Made by a program: the position numbers and the translations under genes
Shown: piece by piece, positions 26,746 to 37,009 of the stretch
How positions within the stretch are numbered: the stretch's first letter is position 1
How the letters are laid out: the number at the start of each line of letters is the position of its first letter
Assembly: GCF_002975275.1 (NCBI RefSeq)
Contig: NZ_PCOQ01000005.1
Span: 1 to 64,000, forward strand
Source: Achromobacter sp. MYb9
GTDB lineage: Bacteria > Pseudomonadota > Gammaproteobacteria > Burkholderiales > Burkholderiaceae_B
DNA: 64,000 bases
Direction of reading: 5' to 3'
Notes under the pieces: generated by a model
The model's database searches: none
What the model saw: the letters and a program-made list of their open reading frames with translations, nothing else
What the model was told of the DNA's origin: nothing

Positions 26746-26955
26746 TCAACCGCCGCGGTGTCCGCCGTGATAGCGCGGCGCGGATAAATTCCGCGGGCTT
26801 TCCTTGTGCTGGGTGTTGGCCAGCGCCTTGCGCCGGGCTTCTTCTTGCAAGTGGTCCGCTTTGGCGCGGTCTTTCTCGGCGTGCGGAGACGCCGCCATGT
26901 CGGGCGCAGACGGTCCGGCGGGCGAGTGGGAAGAGCGGGGCGTGTGGGACGTCAT
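26746..26955 (-). CDS. possible small hydrophilic protein
   Basis: A 69-residue frame with AAAAGG about eight bases before its ATG. The product is proline-rich at the start, with a charged helix (HAEKDRAKADHLQEEARRKAL) and a glycine-rich end, probably disordered. No family recognised; opposite-strand frames of similar length overlap it, so the call is tentative. Confidence 0.4.
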   Translation of the reverse strand: MTSHTPRSSHSPAGPSAPDMAASPHAEKDRAKADHLQEEARRKALANTQHKESPRNLSAPRYHGGHRGG

Positions 26956-27181
26956 GGTGCGTACCTTTTCAGGCGACGCGGCATATGCCGTCCAACCACG
27001 TTACGCCCGGCTCGTCGGGGATTCCAGCGGTCAATTGCAACAGCCGCATTCCGCGCGTGCCCCTCGGGTTTGAAGCAAGCCGGTTAGACTGGCAGGCGCT
27101 TTCACGTGGGTGTCTCCACGCGCCCGCCCGGCGACAATGTCCGCGGCCGGCTTGCTAACCATAATCGGGGGATCCGAATCC

Positions 27182-27586
27182 ATGAAAATAAGAAAACTCA
27201 TCGAAGAACGACGCCAAGGCGAACGTGCCGCGGTCAGCGAACGCGTCGATCCTTCGGATGCCGACTTGCTTGCCGCGCTGGACCGCTTGGATGGCGCCGA
27301 ATTCAGCTCCACCGCGTTCGTGACGGAAGATGAAACCGTCATGGCGATTGGCGGTGGCGGCGATGGCGGGTACGTGGTGTCGATCACGCTGGATGACGAC
27401 GCGCGCATTTATACGCTGGTTGACCGGTCCAAATCCGAAGACCACGACCAGAACGTGGTGGTGGGCGGCCAGTCCGGCAGCTATCAGCAGTATCAATGCG
27501 TGTGCCGCGAACTGGCCAAAGAGGCCATCCTGTATTTCCAGCAGCAGGGCGCGCCGTCGCCCAAGCTGCAATGGGTCAGCGAATAG
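27182..27586 (+). CDS. Imm1-like immunity-type protein, orphan
   Basis: The 134-residue protein starts at ATG 27182 after GGGGG. After a charged N-terminal helix it has a beta-rich domain (TAFVTEDETVMAIGGGGDGGY to IYTLVDRS) and ends in AKEAILYFQQQGAPSPKLQW, which resembles the C-terminal end of Imm1 immunity proteins of polymorphic toxin systems. No toxin, Rhs or two-partner secretion gene is nearby, so if it is an immunity protein it is an orphan. The family call rests on the tail pattern only. Gap 26956-27181 shows nothing more than a promoter region. Confidence 0.55.
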   Translation: MKIRKLIEERRQGERAAVSERVDPSDADLLAALDRLDGAEFSSTAFVTEDETVMAIGGGGDGGYVVSITLDDDARIYTLVDRSKSEDHDQNVVVGGQSGSYQQYQCVCRELAKEAILYFQQQGAPSPKLQWVSE

Positions 27587-27604
27587 GCGCGGTCCGCCGC
27601 CGGA

Positions 27605-28570
27605 TCAAACGACCCGCGTCAGCACCTTTTCATCCCGAAACCAGCCATCCAGGTTCGCGACCATCAGGTCGGCCATGGCGCGGCGGGTTTCGTGCGTGCC
27701 GCTGGCGATATGCGGCAGCAGCACCACGTTGTCCATGGCATGCAGCGCGGCAGGTGTGGCGGGTTCGTGTTCGAACACGTCCAGCCCCGCGCCGGCGATG
27801 CGTTTGTCTTGCAACGCGCTGACCAGCGCGGCTTCGTCAACGACCGTGCCCCGCGCGATGTTGATCAGCCAGCCTTGCGGCCCCAGCGCATCCAGTACTT
27901 CCGCATTCACCAAGTGGCGCGTCGCGCTGCCGCCCGGCACGGCCAGCACCAGAAAATCGCAGGCGGCGGCCAATGACGTGATATCGGGGCAATAGCGGTA
28001 GTCGGCGGGCGCGTCGGCGCGCGGTTTGCGGCTGGTGTAGAGAATTTCCATGTCGAAGGCGGCGGCGCGACGGGCGATCTGCAAGCCGATATTGCCCAGG
28101 CCGGCAATGCCGCAGCGCTTGCCGGTCATGCGCGTGCCCAGTGGGAAACCTTCGTTCGGCCAGCGTCCGGCACGCACGAAGCGGTCCGCTTCGGCGATAC
28201 GGCGCGGCGCGGCCAGCATCAACGCCAACGCCGTGTCGGCCACGCACGCATCCAGCACGCCGGGCGTGTTCGTGACGACCACGCCGCGTTCTTGCGCCGC
28301 CGTCAGGTCGATGGTGTCGTAGCCCACGCCAAAACTGAAAATGCCTTCCAGCGCCGGCAAGGCGCTGATCAGTTCGCGGGTGGCGCCAAAACGCCCGCTG
28401 GTGGCAATGCCGCGGATGGCGGGGCCATGCTCGCGCAGCAGCGCGGCGGGATCGGCGGCTTCCCACAAGCGATGGACGTGGTAGCGGGACGCCAGGTCGG
28501 CCACCAGTTCGGGCAGCAGGGGGCCGACCATCAGCAGGTGGGGGGCGGAAGCGGGCAGGGAATCGGTCAT
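27605..28570 (-). CDS. D-isomer-specific 2-hydroxyacid dehydrogenase
   Basis: This 321-residue enzyme has the split catalytic domain and central NAD(P)-binding Rossmann fold of the family: GLGNIGLQIARRAAAF near residue 155, then catalytic Arg in NIARGTVVDE, Glu in FEHEP and His in LLPHIASGT. The TSRKPRA segment after the second beta-strand suggests NADPH preference, as in glyoxylate/hydroxypyruvate reductases. It would reversibly reduce a 2-keto acid to a D-2-hydroxy acid in the cytoplasm. It lies 45 bases downstream of the Bug receptor gene, same strand, so the two may form an operon for uptake and use of an organic acid. Confidence 0.9.
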   Translation of the reverse strand: MTDSLPASAPHLLMVGPLLPELVADLASRYHVHRLWEAADPAALLREHGPAIRGIATSGRFGATRELISALPALEGIFSFGVGYDTIDLTAAQERGVVVTNTPGVLDACVADTALALMLAAPRRIAEADRFVRAGRWPNEGFPLGTRMTGKRCGIAGLGNIGLQIARRAAAFDMEILYTSRKPRADAPADYRYCPDITSLAAACDFLVLAVPGGSATRHLVNAEVLDALGPQGWLINIARGTVVDEAALVSALQDKRIAGAGLDVFEHEPATPAALHAMDNVVLLPHIASGTHETRRAMADLMVANLDGWFRDEKVLTRVV

Positions 28571-28589
28571 GGATACGGCTTTAAGAAAT

Positions 28590-28606
28590 GGCCCGGTGAC
28601 CGGGCC
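28590..28606 (-). terminator. intercistronic hairpin between Bug receptor and dehydrogenase genes
   Basis: GGCCCGG and CCGGGCC form a seven-pair stem around three bases, followed on the minus strand by ATTTCTT. It may partly terminate or stabilise the Bug receptor transcript before the dehydrogenase gene. Confidence 0.4.
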
Positions 28607-28615
28607 GGATAGAGG

Positions 28616-29611
28616 TCAGTTCGTCTGGATATTGCGGGTCTTGATGATCTGCCCGTAGCGGGCGCGTTCGCTGGCGGCCAGCTCCTGCAACTGCTGCGGC
28701 GTGGAACCGTGCGCCACCGCGCCCTGGGATTCCAGCTTGGTCTTCATTGCGGGGTCGGCGGCGATGTCGCGGATCGCCTGCGACAGCTTTTCGATGACTG
28801 CAGGCGGCGTGCCGGCAGGCGCAAGCACGGCGGTCCAGGAGCCGGACTGCGCGTTCTTCACGCCGGCCTCGTCGATCGTCGGCACATCTGGCATGGCGGG
28901 CGAGCGCGTGGCGCCTGTCACCGCCAACGCGCGCAACTTGCCGCCATTGACGTACGGCATGGTTTCCAGGACGGAGGCAAACAGCATGTCCACCCGGCCC
29001 GCCATCAGGTCGGTCATGGCCGGACCACCGCCCTTGTAAGGCACATGCATCAGATCCACACCGGTGGCTTGCTGGAATATCTCGGCGGACAGGTGCGGAG
29101 CGCCGCCGGTGCCCGAGCTGGCAAACGTGTGCTTGCCCGGCTCCGCGCGCGCCAGTGTCACCAGTCCGGCGACGTCCTTGGCGGGCAATCCCGTTGGCAC
29201 GACCAACACGAAAGGCAGGTCTGAAAACAGCGAAACGGGCGCGAACGCGGTGGCGGGGTCCGAATGCAGCTTATAGATCCACGGGTTGATGGCAAGCATG
29301 CCGGAATTGGCGAACAGCAACGTGTAGCCGTCGGCCGGCGACCGCGCCACGAGGTCGGCGGCGATCTGCCCGCCCGCGCCCGGACGGTTGTCCGCCACCA
29401 CCGAAGACGCCAGCTTGTCGCCCAACGCAGCGGCCAGCAGGCGAGCCGAAATGTCGGTGCCCCCGCCCGGTGAGAACGGGACGATCAGGTTGATCGGGCG
29501 CTCGGGATATCCGGCGGCGCTGGCGTTCCAGGGCAACGCGGCGGTGGCGGCCAGGGCCAGCGCCGCGGCGATGAGCCGGACGCGTTGTCGGGCGATGGGG
29601 GTTGTCTCCAT
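28616..29611 (-). CDS. Bug-family solute receptor (tripartite tricarboxylate transporter type)
   Basis: The 331-residue protein has a signal peptide (alanine-rich, cleavage near NASAA) and the Bug signature YPERPINLIVPFSPGGGTDISAR, then VVDNRPGAGGQIAADLVARSPADGYTLLF and AKHTFASSGTGGAPHLSAE-like segments. Bug proteins bind carboxylated solutes in the periplasm; many, as here, are not next to TctAB membrane genes and may share them or act as sensors. The divergent LysR gene is the likely regulator. Confidence 0.92.
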   Translation of the reverse strand: METTPIARQRVRLIAAALALAATAALPWNASAAGYPERPINLIVPFSPGGGTDISARLLAAALGDKLASSVVADNRPGAGGQIAADLVARSPADGYTLLFANSGMLAINPWIYKLHSDPATAFAPVSLFSDLPFVLVVPTGLPAKDVAGLVTLARAEPGKHTFASSGTGGAPHLSAEIFQQATGVDLMHVPYKGGGPAMTDLMAGRVDMLFASVLETMPYVNGGKLRALAVTGATRSPAMPDVPTIDEAGVKNAQSGSWTAVLAPAGTPPAVIEKLSQAIRDIAADPAMKTKLESQGAVAHGSTPQQLQELAASERARYGQIIKTRNIQTN

Positions 29612-29724
29612 GTCTCTCTTCTCTTTTTAGGCGTGGGGCGGCAGCTGCCGCGAATGAAACGTGCTGCGAAAATGCTCCTTTTGATCCTGCGGGCCGGCTT
29701 TGCGGCCTTGTCGCCGAGTATAAA

Positions 29725-29758
29725 AACGGCTACCGATAGATAGCCGTTCGAGCTATAA
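29725..29758. promoter_or_regulatory. inverted repeats in the Bug/LysR divergent promoter region
   Basis: AACGGCTA (29725-29732) and TAGCCGTT (29741-29748) form an inverted repeat, and ATAGCCGTTCGAGCTAT right after it is a LysR-type T-N11-A dyad. Both lie 30-65 bases before the LysR start and are its probable binding sites. Confidence 0.5.
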
Positions 29759-29788
29759 ATAGCATTGATCAATTCAAGGATTGAATCG

Positions 29789-30673
29789 ATGGAATTTCGT
29801 CAGCTGGAGTGCTTCATCGCGGTGGCAGAAGAGCTGCATTTCGGCCGGGCGGCCGAACGGCTATGCATGACGCAGCCGCCCCTCTCTCGGCAGATCCAGC
29901 TGCTGGAGCAAGACCTGGGCGTGACGCTGTTTGAACGCAATAGCCGACAGGTGCTGCTTAGCGCGGCGGGCAGGCGGTTCCTGCGCGACGCGCGCCATCT
30001 GCTGGAGTTCTCGGCGCGCGCGGCTGCGACGGCAAGGCGCACCTCGGGTGGCGATGCCGGCCATATCACGCTGGGTTTCACTGCCGTCGCATCCTATCGG
30101 CTGATGCCGTCGATGATCATGTTGGCGCGCAAGCTGCTGGCGGGCGTCGAGATCCAGCTTCGCGAAACGGTCAGCACCGATCTGGCGCGGCTGCTGCTGG
30201 CGCGCGAACTCGACGTCATCCTGGCGCGCAGCGTGCCGCAGCAGGCAGGAATCGAATCCCGGCTGATCGAACGCGAACCGCTGGTGCTGGCGTTGCCCGC
30301 GGGCTCCCCCTTGTGCGAACACGACACCGTGCCGCTGCGCCTATTGCAGGGGCAGCCTTTCGTGCTGTATTCGCCGCGCGAAGGGAAGTACTTCTATGAC
30401 CGTATCGTGGGCGCCTTCGGGCTGGCCGATGTGCAGCCGGACTATGTGCAGCGGGCAGGGCAGACGCACACCTTGCTGGCGCTCGTGCGGGCGGGGTTGG
30501 GCGTGGGCATCGTGCCGGATTCGGCGCGGGAGCTGCGGTTTGAAGGCGTGGAGTTTCGTCCCATTGGTCAGCGCAACCTGTATGCCGACATGTATCTGGC
30601 CTGGCATGCGCAGCACGACAACCCGGCGCTGGACGCCTTCCTTCAACGGGTGGTGGATGCCCCGGCGAAATGA
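29789..30673 (+). CDS. LysR-family regulator, divergent from the Bug receptor gene
   Basis: Start at MEFRQLECFIAVAEELHFGRAAERL, residue 9 of the longest frame, which gives the standard LysR length of 294. The helix-turn-helix continues CMTQPPLSRQIQLLEQ. A ligand domain follows. The position next to a Bug receptor and a 2-hydroxyacid dehydrogenase suggests control of an organic-acid pathway. The BenM/CatM-like opening FGRAAERLCMTQPPLSRQI is common for regulators of aromatic and organic acid use. Confidence 0.88.
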   Translation: MEFRQLECFIAVAEELHFGRAAERLCMTQPPLSRQIQLLEQDLGVTLFERNSRQVLLSAAGRRFLRDARHLLEFSARAAATARRTSGGDAGHITLGFTAVASYRLMPSMIMLARKLLAGVEIQLRETVSTDLARLLLARELDVILARSVPQQAGIESRLIEREPLVLALPAGSPLCEHDTVPLRLLQGQPFVLYSPREGKYFYDRIVGAFGLADVQPDYVQRAGQTHTLLALVRAGLGVGIVPDSARELRFEGVEFRPIGQRNLYADMYLAWHAQHDNPALDAFLQRVVDAPAK

Positions 30674-30708
30674 TTGCGCCTGGGGCGCCCGCCACGGCCG
30701 CGGCGGCA

Positions 30709-31089
30709 TCACATCTGCATCTTCTTCTTGCCCAGCAAGGTCAGCGCCAGGCTCCTGCCCGTGCGCATGAAGGGGTAGAGCGCGTTCGACAGGCACGGGT
30801 TGCGGAAAACGGCGGCGTTGACGCTATTGAACAGGTCGTTGCCGGTGCTGATCAACGCCAGCCGGTTGATGCAGTCGGCGCCCCAATAGTCCTGGCCGTC
30901 CAGATGCAGCAGCATGCCCTGGTTCAAGTCGTAGCCTTGCGCCTTGTAGGCCACCGCCATATCCGGGTGGTCGCGCATATTCAGCAGATCGATCGGGCCC
31001 ACGGCTTTTTGCAGTTGCAGCATCCGCACGTAATTCGAGCAGAAGGGGCAGTCTCCGTCATATAGCAGGAAGTTCTTGGCGATGGACAT
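30709..31089 (-). CDS. DCC-family thiol-disulfide oxidoreductase-like protein
   Basis: The 126-residue protein matches the DCC family (DUF393): it opens FLLYDGDCPFCSNYV, with the D-x-C-x2-C motif that names the family, then a short alpha/beta fold and GADCINRLAL. It may act in disulfide exchange; the physiological partner is unknown. It stands alone, 111 bases from the next gene on the same strand. Confidence 0.85.
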   Translation of the reverse strand: MSIAKNFLLYDGDCPFCSNYVRMLQLQKAVGPIDLLNMRDHPDMAVAYKAQGYDLNQGMLLHLDGQDYWGADCINRLALISTGNDLFNSVNAAVFRNPCLSNALYPFMRTGRSLALTLLGKKKMQM

Positions 31090-31200
31090 GGCGCACCCTA
31101 TAGTTTGCGCGGGCGTGGAAAGCCCGCCCGTCTGTACCGATTAAAGCGCATTTCGCCCACGATAAAAAAGTGCCGGGGCGCCGTGTCCAGGGGCAGGCGC

Positions 31201-32604
31201 TCAGGCTTCGGGCCCCGGGCCGCGCAGGCCCTCGGCCGCTTGCGGGCGTTGTCCGCTAGCGCTACGGTCCTGGGCCCGCCAGCCCGCGCGAAGCTCGGCG
31301 ATGTGGCGCAGTGCCTTCTGCGACATTTTCCACCAGCCGAACGGCCGCGGATCCGCCAACATGCTCATCGCGCGGGCATAGTCCAAGGTCAGTCCCGGCG
31401 TCCAGGCCATGGTGATGGCGCGCTTGCGGATCTGCGAGGCCACCCAAAGCTCGGGCGTCAGCAGTAGCCGGATCAGGACGCCCCATCCCGCCCGGCTGCC
31501 ATGCAGGCGGCCGACCACGCCGTCCAGCGCGGCGTCAAGCGCGCGCGCCACCGAACTCGAACAATTGCGGTGGGTCAGGTTGTAGGTGCTGTCCTGCCGG
31601 TATTCCTCCCAGAATGCGGCCAGCTTTTCCGCGTCGTAATTCCGAATGCGCACGCGTGTGGTTGACGGGCACCAGGCCTTGGATTCGGTCGCGTAATCGG
31701 GCTGGTATACGCCGGGAATGTCGTTGTCGGGCGTCGCGCGCAGCAGGTTGCCGAACTCGTCGGGCGACCGGTCGATTTCTTCCTTGGGATACAGGCTGAT
31801 GTAGATGCCTTCGGGGGACTCCATTGCCGCATGGCCGGTGGAGATCACGCCATTCACGTCGACGGCGGCGATATACCGGTCGACGAGCGGATAGTTGCGC
31901 GTTTGCGCCTTGGCCGACCCGGACGGCGTCCAGACGTGTACGGTAAGGGCACGTTCGGAATCGGCGGGCGGACCATCCCAGACAGGCGCCGGCGCCGCGG
32001 GTTCGGCGGGCAGATAGTCAGACGAGTCGTTGGCGGCAAACGCCGGGTTGGAGGCCAGGTATTTGACGCGCCGCGCCAGCCACAGCAATTTCAAACCTGC
32101 AATGGCCAGGAACAGCCCCAGGCAATACGGCACCGTGCCCACGTAGTTCGTGGGATAGGGCTGGAAGAAGAAAATAGCCAGCAGGATTTCGGCCACCCCG
32201 GCGCCGAAAGCGTAGCGCCAGCGGTCGTATCGCACGACATAGGCGGCCAGGCATTGCAGCACGCCGTCCATCAGGAACAGCGCGCCGAAAATCATCGACA
32301 GCACAAAGTGCCCGTGATGGTGCCCGATCAGAATCAAGGTGCCCGCCAGCAGCACGAAAACGCCCTTGGTGTAGCGCAGGACGCGCTGGCCGCCCACGCC
32401 GGAAGAGGCGATCAGCAGCGTCGCCAGCCCTTCAATGATGATGAGGACGGCAAAGGCGTTCAGGGGAAAGTACAGGGCGTCGTCAAGAGCGTCGATAAAG
32501 ACAGCCACGCCCGCCACCAGGAAGACGATGCCCAGGACGAAGAGCGCGCGCCAACGCTTGCGCAGATAGGGGACGCCCAAAAGCAGCAGTACAAGTTGTG
32601 GCAT
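31201..32604 (-). CDS. HdeD-like membrane domain fused to a probable cysteine-hydrolase domain
   Basis: Start taken at MPQLVLLLLGVPYLRKRW (32604), giving 467 residues; the longer frame to 32769 adds an unlikely leader. Residues 1-185 hold about six transmembrane helices arranged as in HdeD/DUF308 acid-resistance proteins. The remaining cytoplasmic or periplasmic part contains STGHAAMESPEGIYISLYP and later YNLTHRNCSSSVARAL. A histidine in GHA before a cysteine in NC is the order seen in permuted papain-like (YiiX/LRAT/DUF4105-type) hydrolases. So it may be a membrane-tethered peptidase or amidase. The HdeD-like half is well supported; the enzyme half is inference from motifs. Confidence 0.72.
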   Translation of the reverse strand: MPQLVLLLLGVPYLRKRWRALFVLGIVFLVAGVAVFIDALDDALYFPLNAFAVLIIIEGLATLLIASSGVGGQRVLRYTKGVFVLLAGTLILIGHHHGHFVLSMIFGALFLMDGVLQCLAAYVVRYDRWRYAFGAGVAEILLAIFFFQPYPTNYVGTVPYCLGLFLAIAGLKLLWLARRVKYLASNPAFAANDSSDYLPAEPAAPAPVWDGPPADSERALTVHVWTPSGSAKAQTRNYPLVDRYIAAVDVNGVISTGHAAMESPEGIYISLYPKEEIDRSPDEFGNLLRATPDNDIPGVYQPDYATESKAWCPSTTRVRIRNYDAEKLAAFWEEYRQDSTYNLTHRNCSSSVARALDAALDGVVGRLHGSRAGWGVLIRLLLTPELWVASQIRKRAITMAWTPGLTLDYARAMSMLADPRPFGWWKMSQKALRHIAELRAGWRAQDRSASGQRPQAAEGLRGPGPEA

Positions 32605-32778
32605 GCCAGCGATCCGGAGAGTGGGGAAGGTAAATGCGAACTCAACGCAATGGTACCGAAACCGCCGGATGGTGAACACGTTAATGCGGCCTTCCTGTTC
32701 GTCGTATCCGCTTTCGCTTCCGCTTCTGCTTCCGGCTGCGGCAGGGCCGGCCAGCGGCGCGGCCTGCAACCTTTCGGC

Positions 32779-33405
32779 TTAAGCGGGCGCTGCCCAGGCC
32801 AGGCTCATTGCGTAGGCCCGCACGTCATGCGGCCACGTGGCAATGCACTGCGCAAAGCGCCCCTGGTCTTCCGCATAGAGCGCCCGGGTCGCTTCTTCGA
32901 AACCCGTCAGGTTGCCGGCGATGCTGGACATGAAGCGGTAGGCCGCTTCCTGCCGTTGGCGCTGTTGGTCGCGGGCGTCGTTCTCGCGGCGCGCCTGTTC
33001 CACCAGTTTGCGCAACGCCACGGACGCGCCGCCGGGCTGCGCGCCCAGCCAGTCCCAGTGCCGAGGAAGCAGGGTGACTTCCCGGGGCACCACACCCAGT
33101 TTCGGCCGGCCCCGCCCGCGCGGCGCGGCGTCCGCCACATCGGCCACGTCAGCGGCGTCGGGTTCGGCGGTCGGCGCGTCTGCATTCGGTGGCGGAGTGT
33201 GGCGCGCGATGATCTGCGCGTCGTCGCCGCTCAGGTCCAGGTCCGTTTGCAGACCGGTGCCGTCTTGAAACACCAACAACGCGTGGCCGTTCTGGTTGGC
33301 CAGCGCGCGTTTGACGGCCAGCGCCACCTCGGCCAAAGGCCCGGCGGCCAACATGCGGTGGCCTTCGAATGCGGTGTAGCGAGGAGAAGAGGCGATGACG
33401 TTCAT
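32779..33405 (-). CDS. DUF2239-family protein
   Basis: The 208-residue protein matches DUF2239: an N-terminal YTAFEGHRMLAAGPLAEVALAVKRA domain, a GRGRPKLGVVPREVTLLPRHWDWL core, and a helical C-terminal part ending near residue 205. The GRPKLG...LLPRHW segment occurs in small DNA-associated proteins, so a nucleic-acid role is conceivable, but function is unknown. It is divergent from guaB; two direct repeats of TCCGGGTAAAA lie 65-105 bases before its start. Confidence 0.85.
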   Translation of the reverse strand: MNVIASSPRYTAFEGHRMLAAGPLAEVALAVKRALANQNGHALLVFQDGTGLQTDLDLSGDDAQIIARHTPPPNADAPTAEPDAADVADVADAAPRGRGRPKLGVVPREVTLLPRHWDWLGAQPGGASVALRKLVEQARRENDARDQQRQRQEAAYRFMSSIAGNLTGFEEATRALYAEDQGRFAQCIATWPHDVRAYAMSLAWAAPA

Positions 33406-33471
33406 GGTAATTAGGGTCCGATGCCCGAGCCGAGAAAGAAGTAGGTTCGAAGAAGTAGTGGTGGATTATGG

Positions 33472-33510
33472 TCCGGGTAAAAATAGCTGTCAATATTATC
33501 CGGGTAAAAT
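33472..33510 (-). promoter_or_regulatory. direct repeats in the DUF2239 promoter
   Basis: TCCGGGTAAAA occurs at 33472-33482 and again at 33499-33509, 27 bases apart, within an AT-rich stretch that also holds -10-like sequences for the minus strand. Two identical 11-mers spaced by close to three helical turns look like operator sites for a regulator of the DUF2239 gene. Confidence 0.45.
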
Positions 33511-33621
33511 AATTCATGCGGCGCGCAAAGCGGGGCACATAAAACGGGGCCGGATGGTGAGGCGATTTGCAGCTTTCTCCTGCGTGCCGAACCGCAAAAA
33601 TTCCGTACAAACCTAGGGTGA

Positions 33622-35139
<1,518 letters not shown>

Positions 35140-35172
35140 TCCAGTACAGTCAACTACAATGTCATGCATCAC

Positions 35173-35224
35173 GCACCGGCAGAATCGCATTAACAACAGC
35201 GGTTCTGCCGGTGCGGTTTTATTT
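35173..35224 (+). terminator. strong hairpin between guaB and guaA
   Basis: GCACCGGCAGAA (35173-35184) pairs perfectly with TTCTGCCGGTGC (35203-35214) over an 18-base loop, then GGTTTTATTT. It looks like an intrinsic terminator yet sits only 16 bases before the guaA start, so guaA must either have read-through or depend on partial termination. Confidence 0.8.
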
Positions 35225-35239
35225 AATCGGTAGAGCTCA

Positions 35240-36832
35240 ATGCACCAGCGCATCCTCATTCTTGATTACGGCTCGCAAGTCACCCAACTGATTGCCCGCC
35301 GCGTCCGCGAAGCCGGCGTCTATTCCGAAGTGCACCCCGGCGACGTCGACGACGCCTTCGTGCGCGACCAAATGGCGCAAGGCCTGAAGGGCATCATCCT
35401 GTCCGGCAGCCACGCTTCGGCCTACGAAGAAGGCTCCATGCGCGTGCCGCACGCCGTGTTCGAGCTGGGCGTGCCCGTGCTGGGCATCTGCTACGGCATG
35501 CAGTCCATGGCGCAGCAACTGGGCGGCGTGGTCAGCTTCTCGGACCACCGCGAATTTGGCTACGCCGAAGTCCGCGCCCACGGCCACACCAAGCTGCTGG
35601 AAGGCCTGGCAGACTTCGACACGCCTGAAGGCCACGGCATGCTGAAGGTCTGGATGAGCCACGGCGACAAGGTCACCGAGCTGCCCCCGGGCTTCAAGCT
35701 GATGGCGTCCACGCCGTCGTGTCCCATCGCCGGCATGGCCGACGAAGACCGCCGCTTCTACGCCGTTCAGTTCCACCCCGAAGTCACGCACACCGTCCAA
35801 GGCAAGGCCATGCTTGCCCGCTTCGTGAACGAGATCTGCGAATGCCAGGGCGACTGGAACATGCCCGACTACGTCTCGGAAGCCGTTGCCCGCATCCGCG
35901 AGCAAGTCGGCACCGACGAAGTCATCCTGGGCCTGTCCGGCGGCGTGGATTCGTCCGTTGCTGCCGCGCTGATCCACAAGGCCATCGGCGACCAGCTCAC
36001 CTGCGTCTTCGTCGACCACGGCCTGTTGCGCCTGGACGAAGGCAAGCAGGTCATGCAGACCTTCGCTGAAAACATGGGCGTGAAGATCATTCACGTCGAT
36101 GCCACCGCGCAATTCATGGGCAAGCTGGCCGGCGTTGCCGACCCGGAAGCCAAGCGCAAGATCATCGGCCGCGAATTCGTCGAAGTGTTCCAGGAACAAG
36201 CCGGCAAGCAGCAAAGCGCCAAGTGGCTGGCCCAGGGCACGATCTATCCCGACGTCATCGAATCCGCCGGCGCCAAGACGGGCAAGGCCACGTCGATCAA
36301 GTCGCACCACAACGTGGGCGGCCTGCCGGACACGCTGAACCTGCAACTGCTGGAACCCCTGCGCGAACTGTTCAAGGACGAAGTCCGCGAACTGGGTGTT
36401 GCGTTGGGCCTGCCGCCGCAGATGGTGTATCGCCATCCGTTCCCCGGTCCGGGTCTGGGCGTGCGGATCCTGGGCGAAGTGAAGCATGAATATGCCGAAC
36501 TGCTGCGCCGCGCCGACGCGATCTTCATCGAAGAACTGCGGAACACCAAGGATGAGGCCAGCGGCCTGACCTGGTACGAGCTGACGTCCCAAGCGTTCGC
36601 CGTGTTCCTGCCGGTGAAGTCGGTGGGCGTGATGGGCGATGGGCGGACGTATGAGTACGTTGTTGCCTTGCGTGCCGTCCAGACGTTTGACTTCATGACG
36701 GCCGACTGGGCGCCGCTGCCGCACCCGCTGCTGGCTCGCGTTTCTTCGCGGATTATTAATGAAGTGCGCGGGATTAACCGCGTGGTTTATGACGTCTCGA
36801 GCAAGCCGCCGGCGACGATTGAGTGGGAGTGA
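35240..36832 (+). CDS. guaA: GMP synthase (glutamine-hydrolysing)
   Basis: This 530-residue enzyme converts XMP, ATP and glutamine to GMP. The N-terminal class I amidotransferase has Cys84 in GICYGMQ and a His/Glu pair in QFHPEVTHT; the ATP pyrophosphatase domain has the P-loop [17 protein letters not shown] near residue 231, and the C-terminal dimerisation domain ends in PPATIEWE, the usual end of GuaA. It starts at ATG 35240 right after the hairpin. Length is normal. Confidence 0.98.
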   Translation: MHQRILILDYGSQVTQLIARRVREAGVYSEVHPGDVDDAFVRDQMAQGLKGIILSGSHASAYEEGSMRVPHAVFELGVPVLGICYGMQSMAQQLGGVVSFSDHREFGYAEVRAHGHTKLLEGLADFDTPEGHGMLKVWMSHGDKVTELPPGFKLMASTPSCPIAGMADEDRRFYAVQFHPEVTHTVQGKAMLARFVNEICECQGDWNMPDYVSEAVARIREQVGTDEVILGLSGGVDSSVAAALIHKAIGDQLTCVFVDHGLLRLDEGKQVMQTFAENMGVKIIHVDATAQFMGKLAGVADPEAKRKIIGREFVEVFQEQAGKQQSAKWLAQGTIYPDVIESAGAKTGKATSIKSHHNVGGLPDTLNLQLLEPLRELFKDEVRELGVALGLPPQMVYRHPFPGPGLGVRILGEVKHEYAELLRRADAIFIEELRNTKDEASGLTWYELTSQAFAVFLPVKSVGVMGDGRTYEYVVALRAVQTFDFMTADWAPLPHPLLARVSSRIINEVRGINRVVYDVSSKPPATIEWE

Positions 36833-36901
36833 TTTGACGTCCTTCGAGGACTATCGGTAAGAATCGAGGCCGGATTAAGACACTCTCGTTCACTATTGAG
36901 G

Positions 36902-36926
36902 TTTTTACCGTCTTTGACGGTAAAAA
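36902..36926. terminator. perfect hairpin after guaA, usable on both strands
   Basis: TTTTTACCGTC and GACGGTAAAAA form an 11-pair stem with a three-base loop, with the A/T runs inside the stem so that it can end transcription from guaA and from the converging LysR gene. It is followed by TCTCGCC rather than a T run on the plus strand. Confidence 0.65.
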
Positions 36927-37009
36927 TCTCGCCCAGCAGCTCTCTATCCCATCTCTCAACGAGCGCTATCGATTTATCGTCGCAGCGTACGCGGCTCAGT
37001 CAAGCCGCA

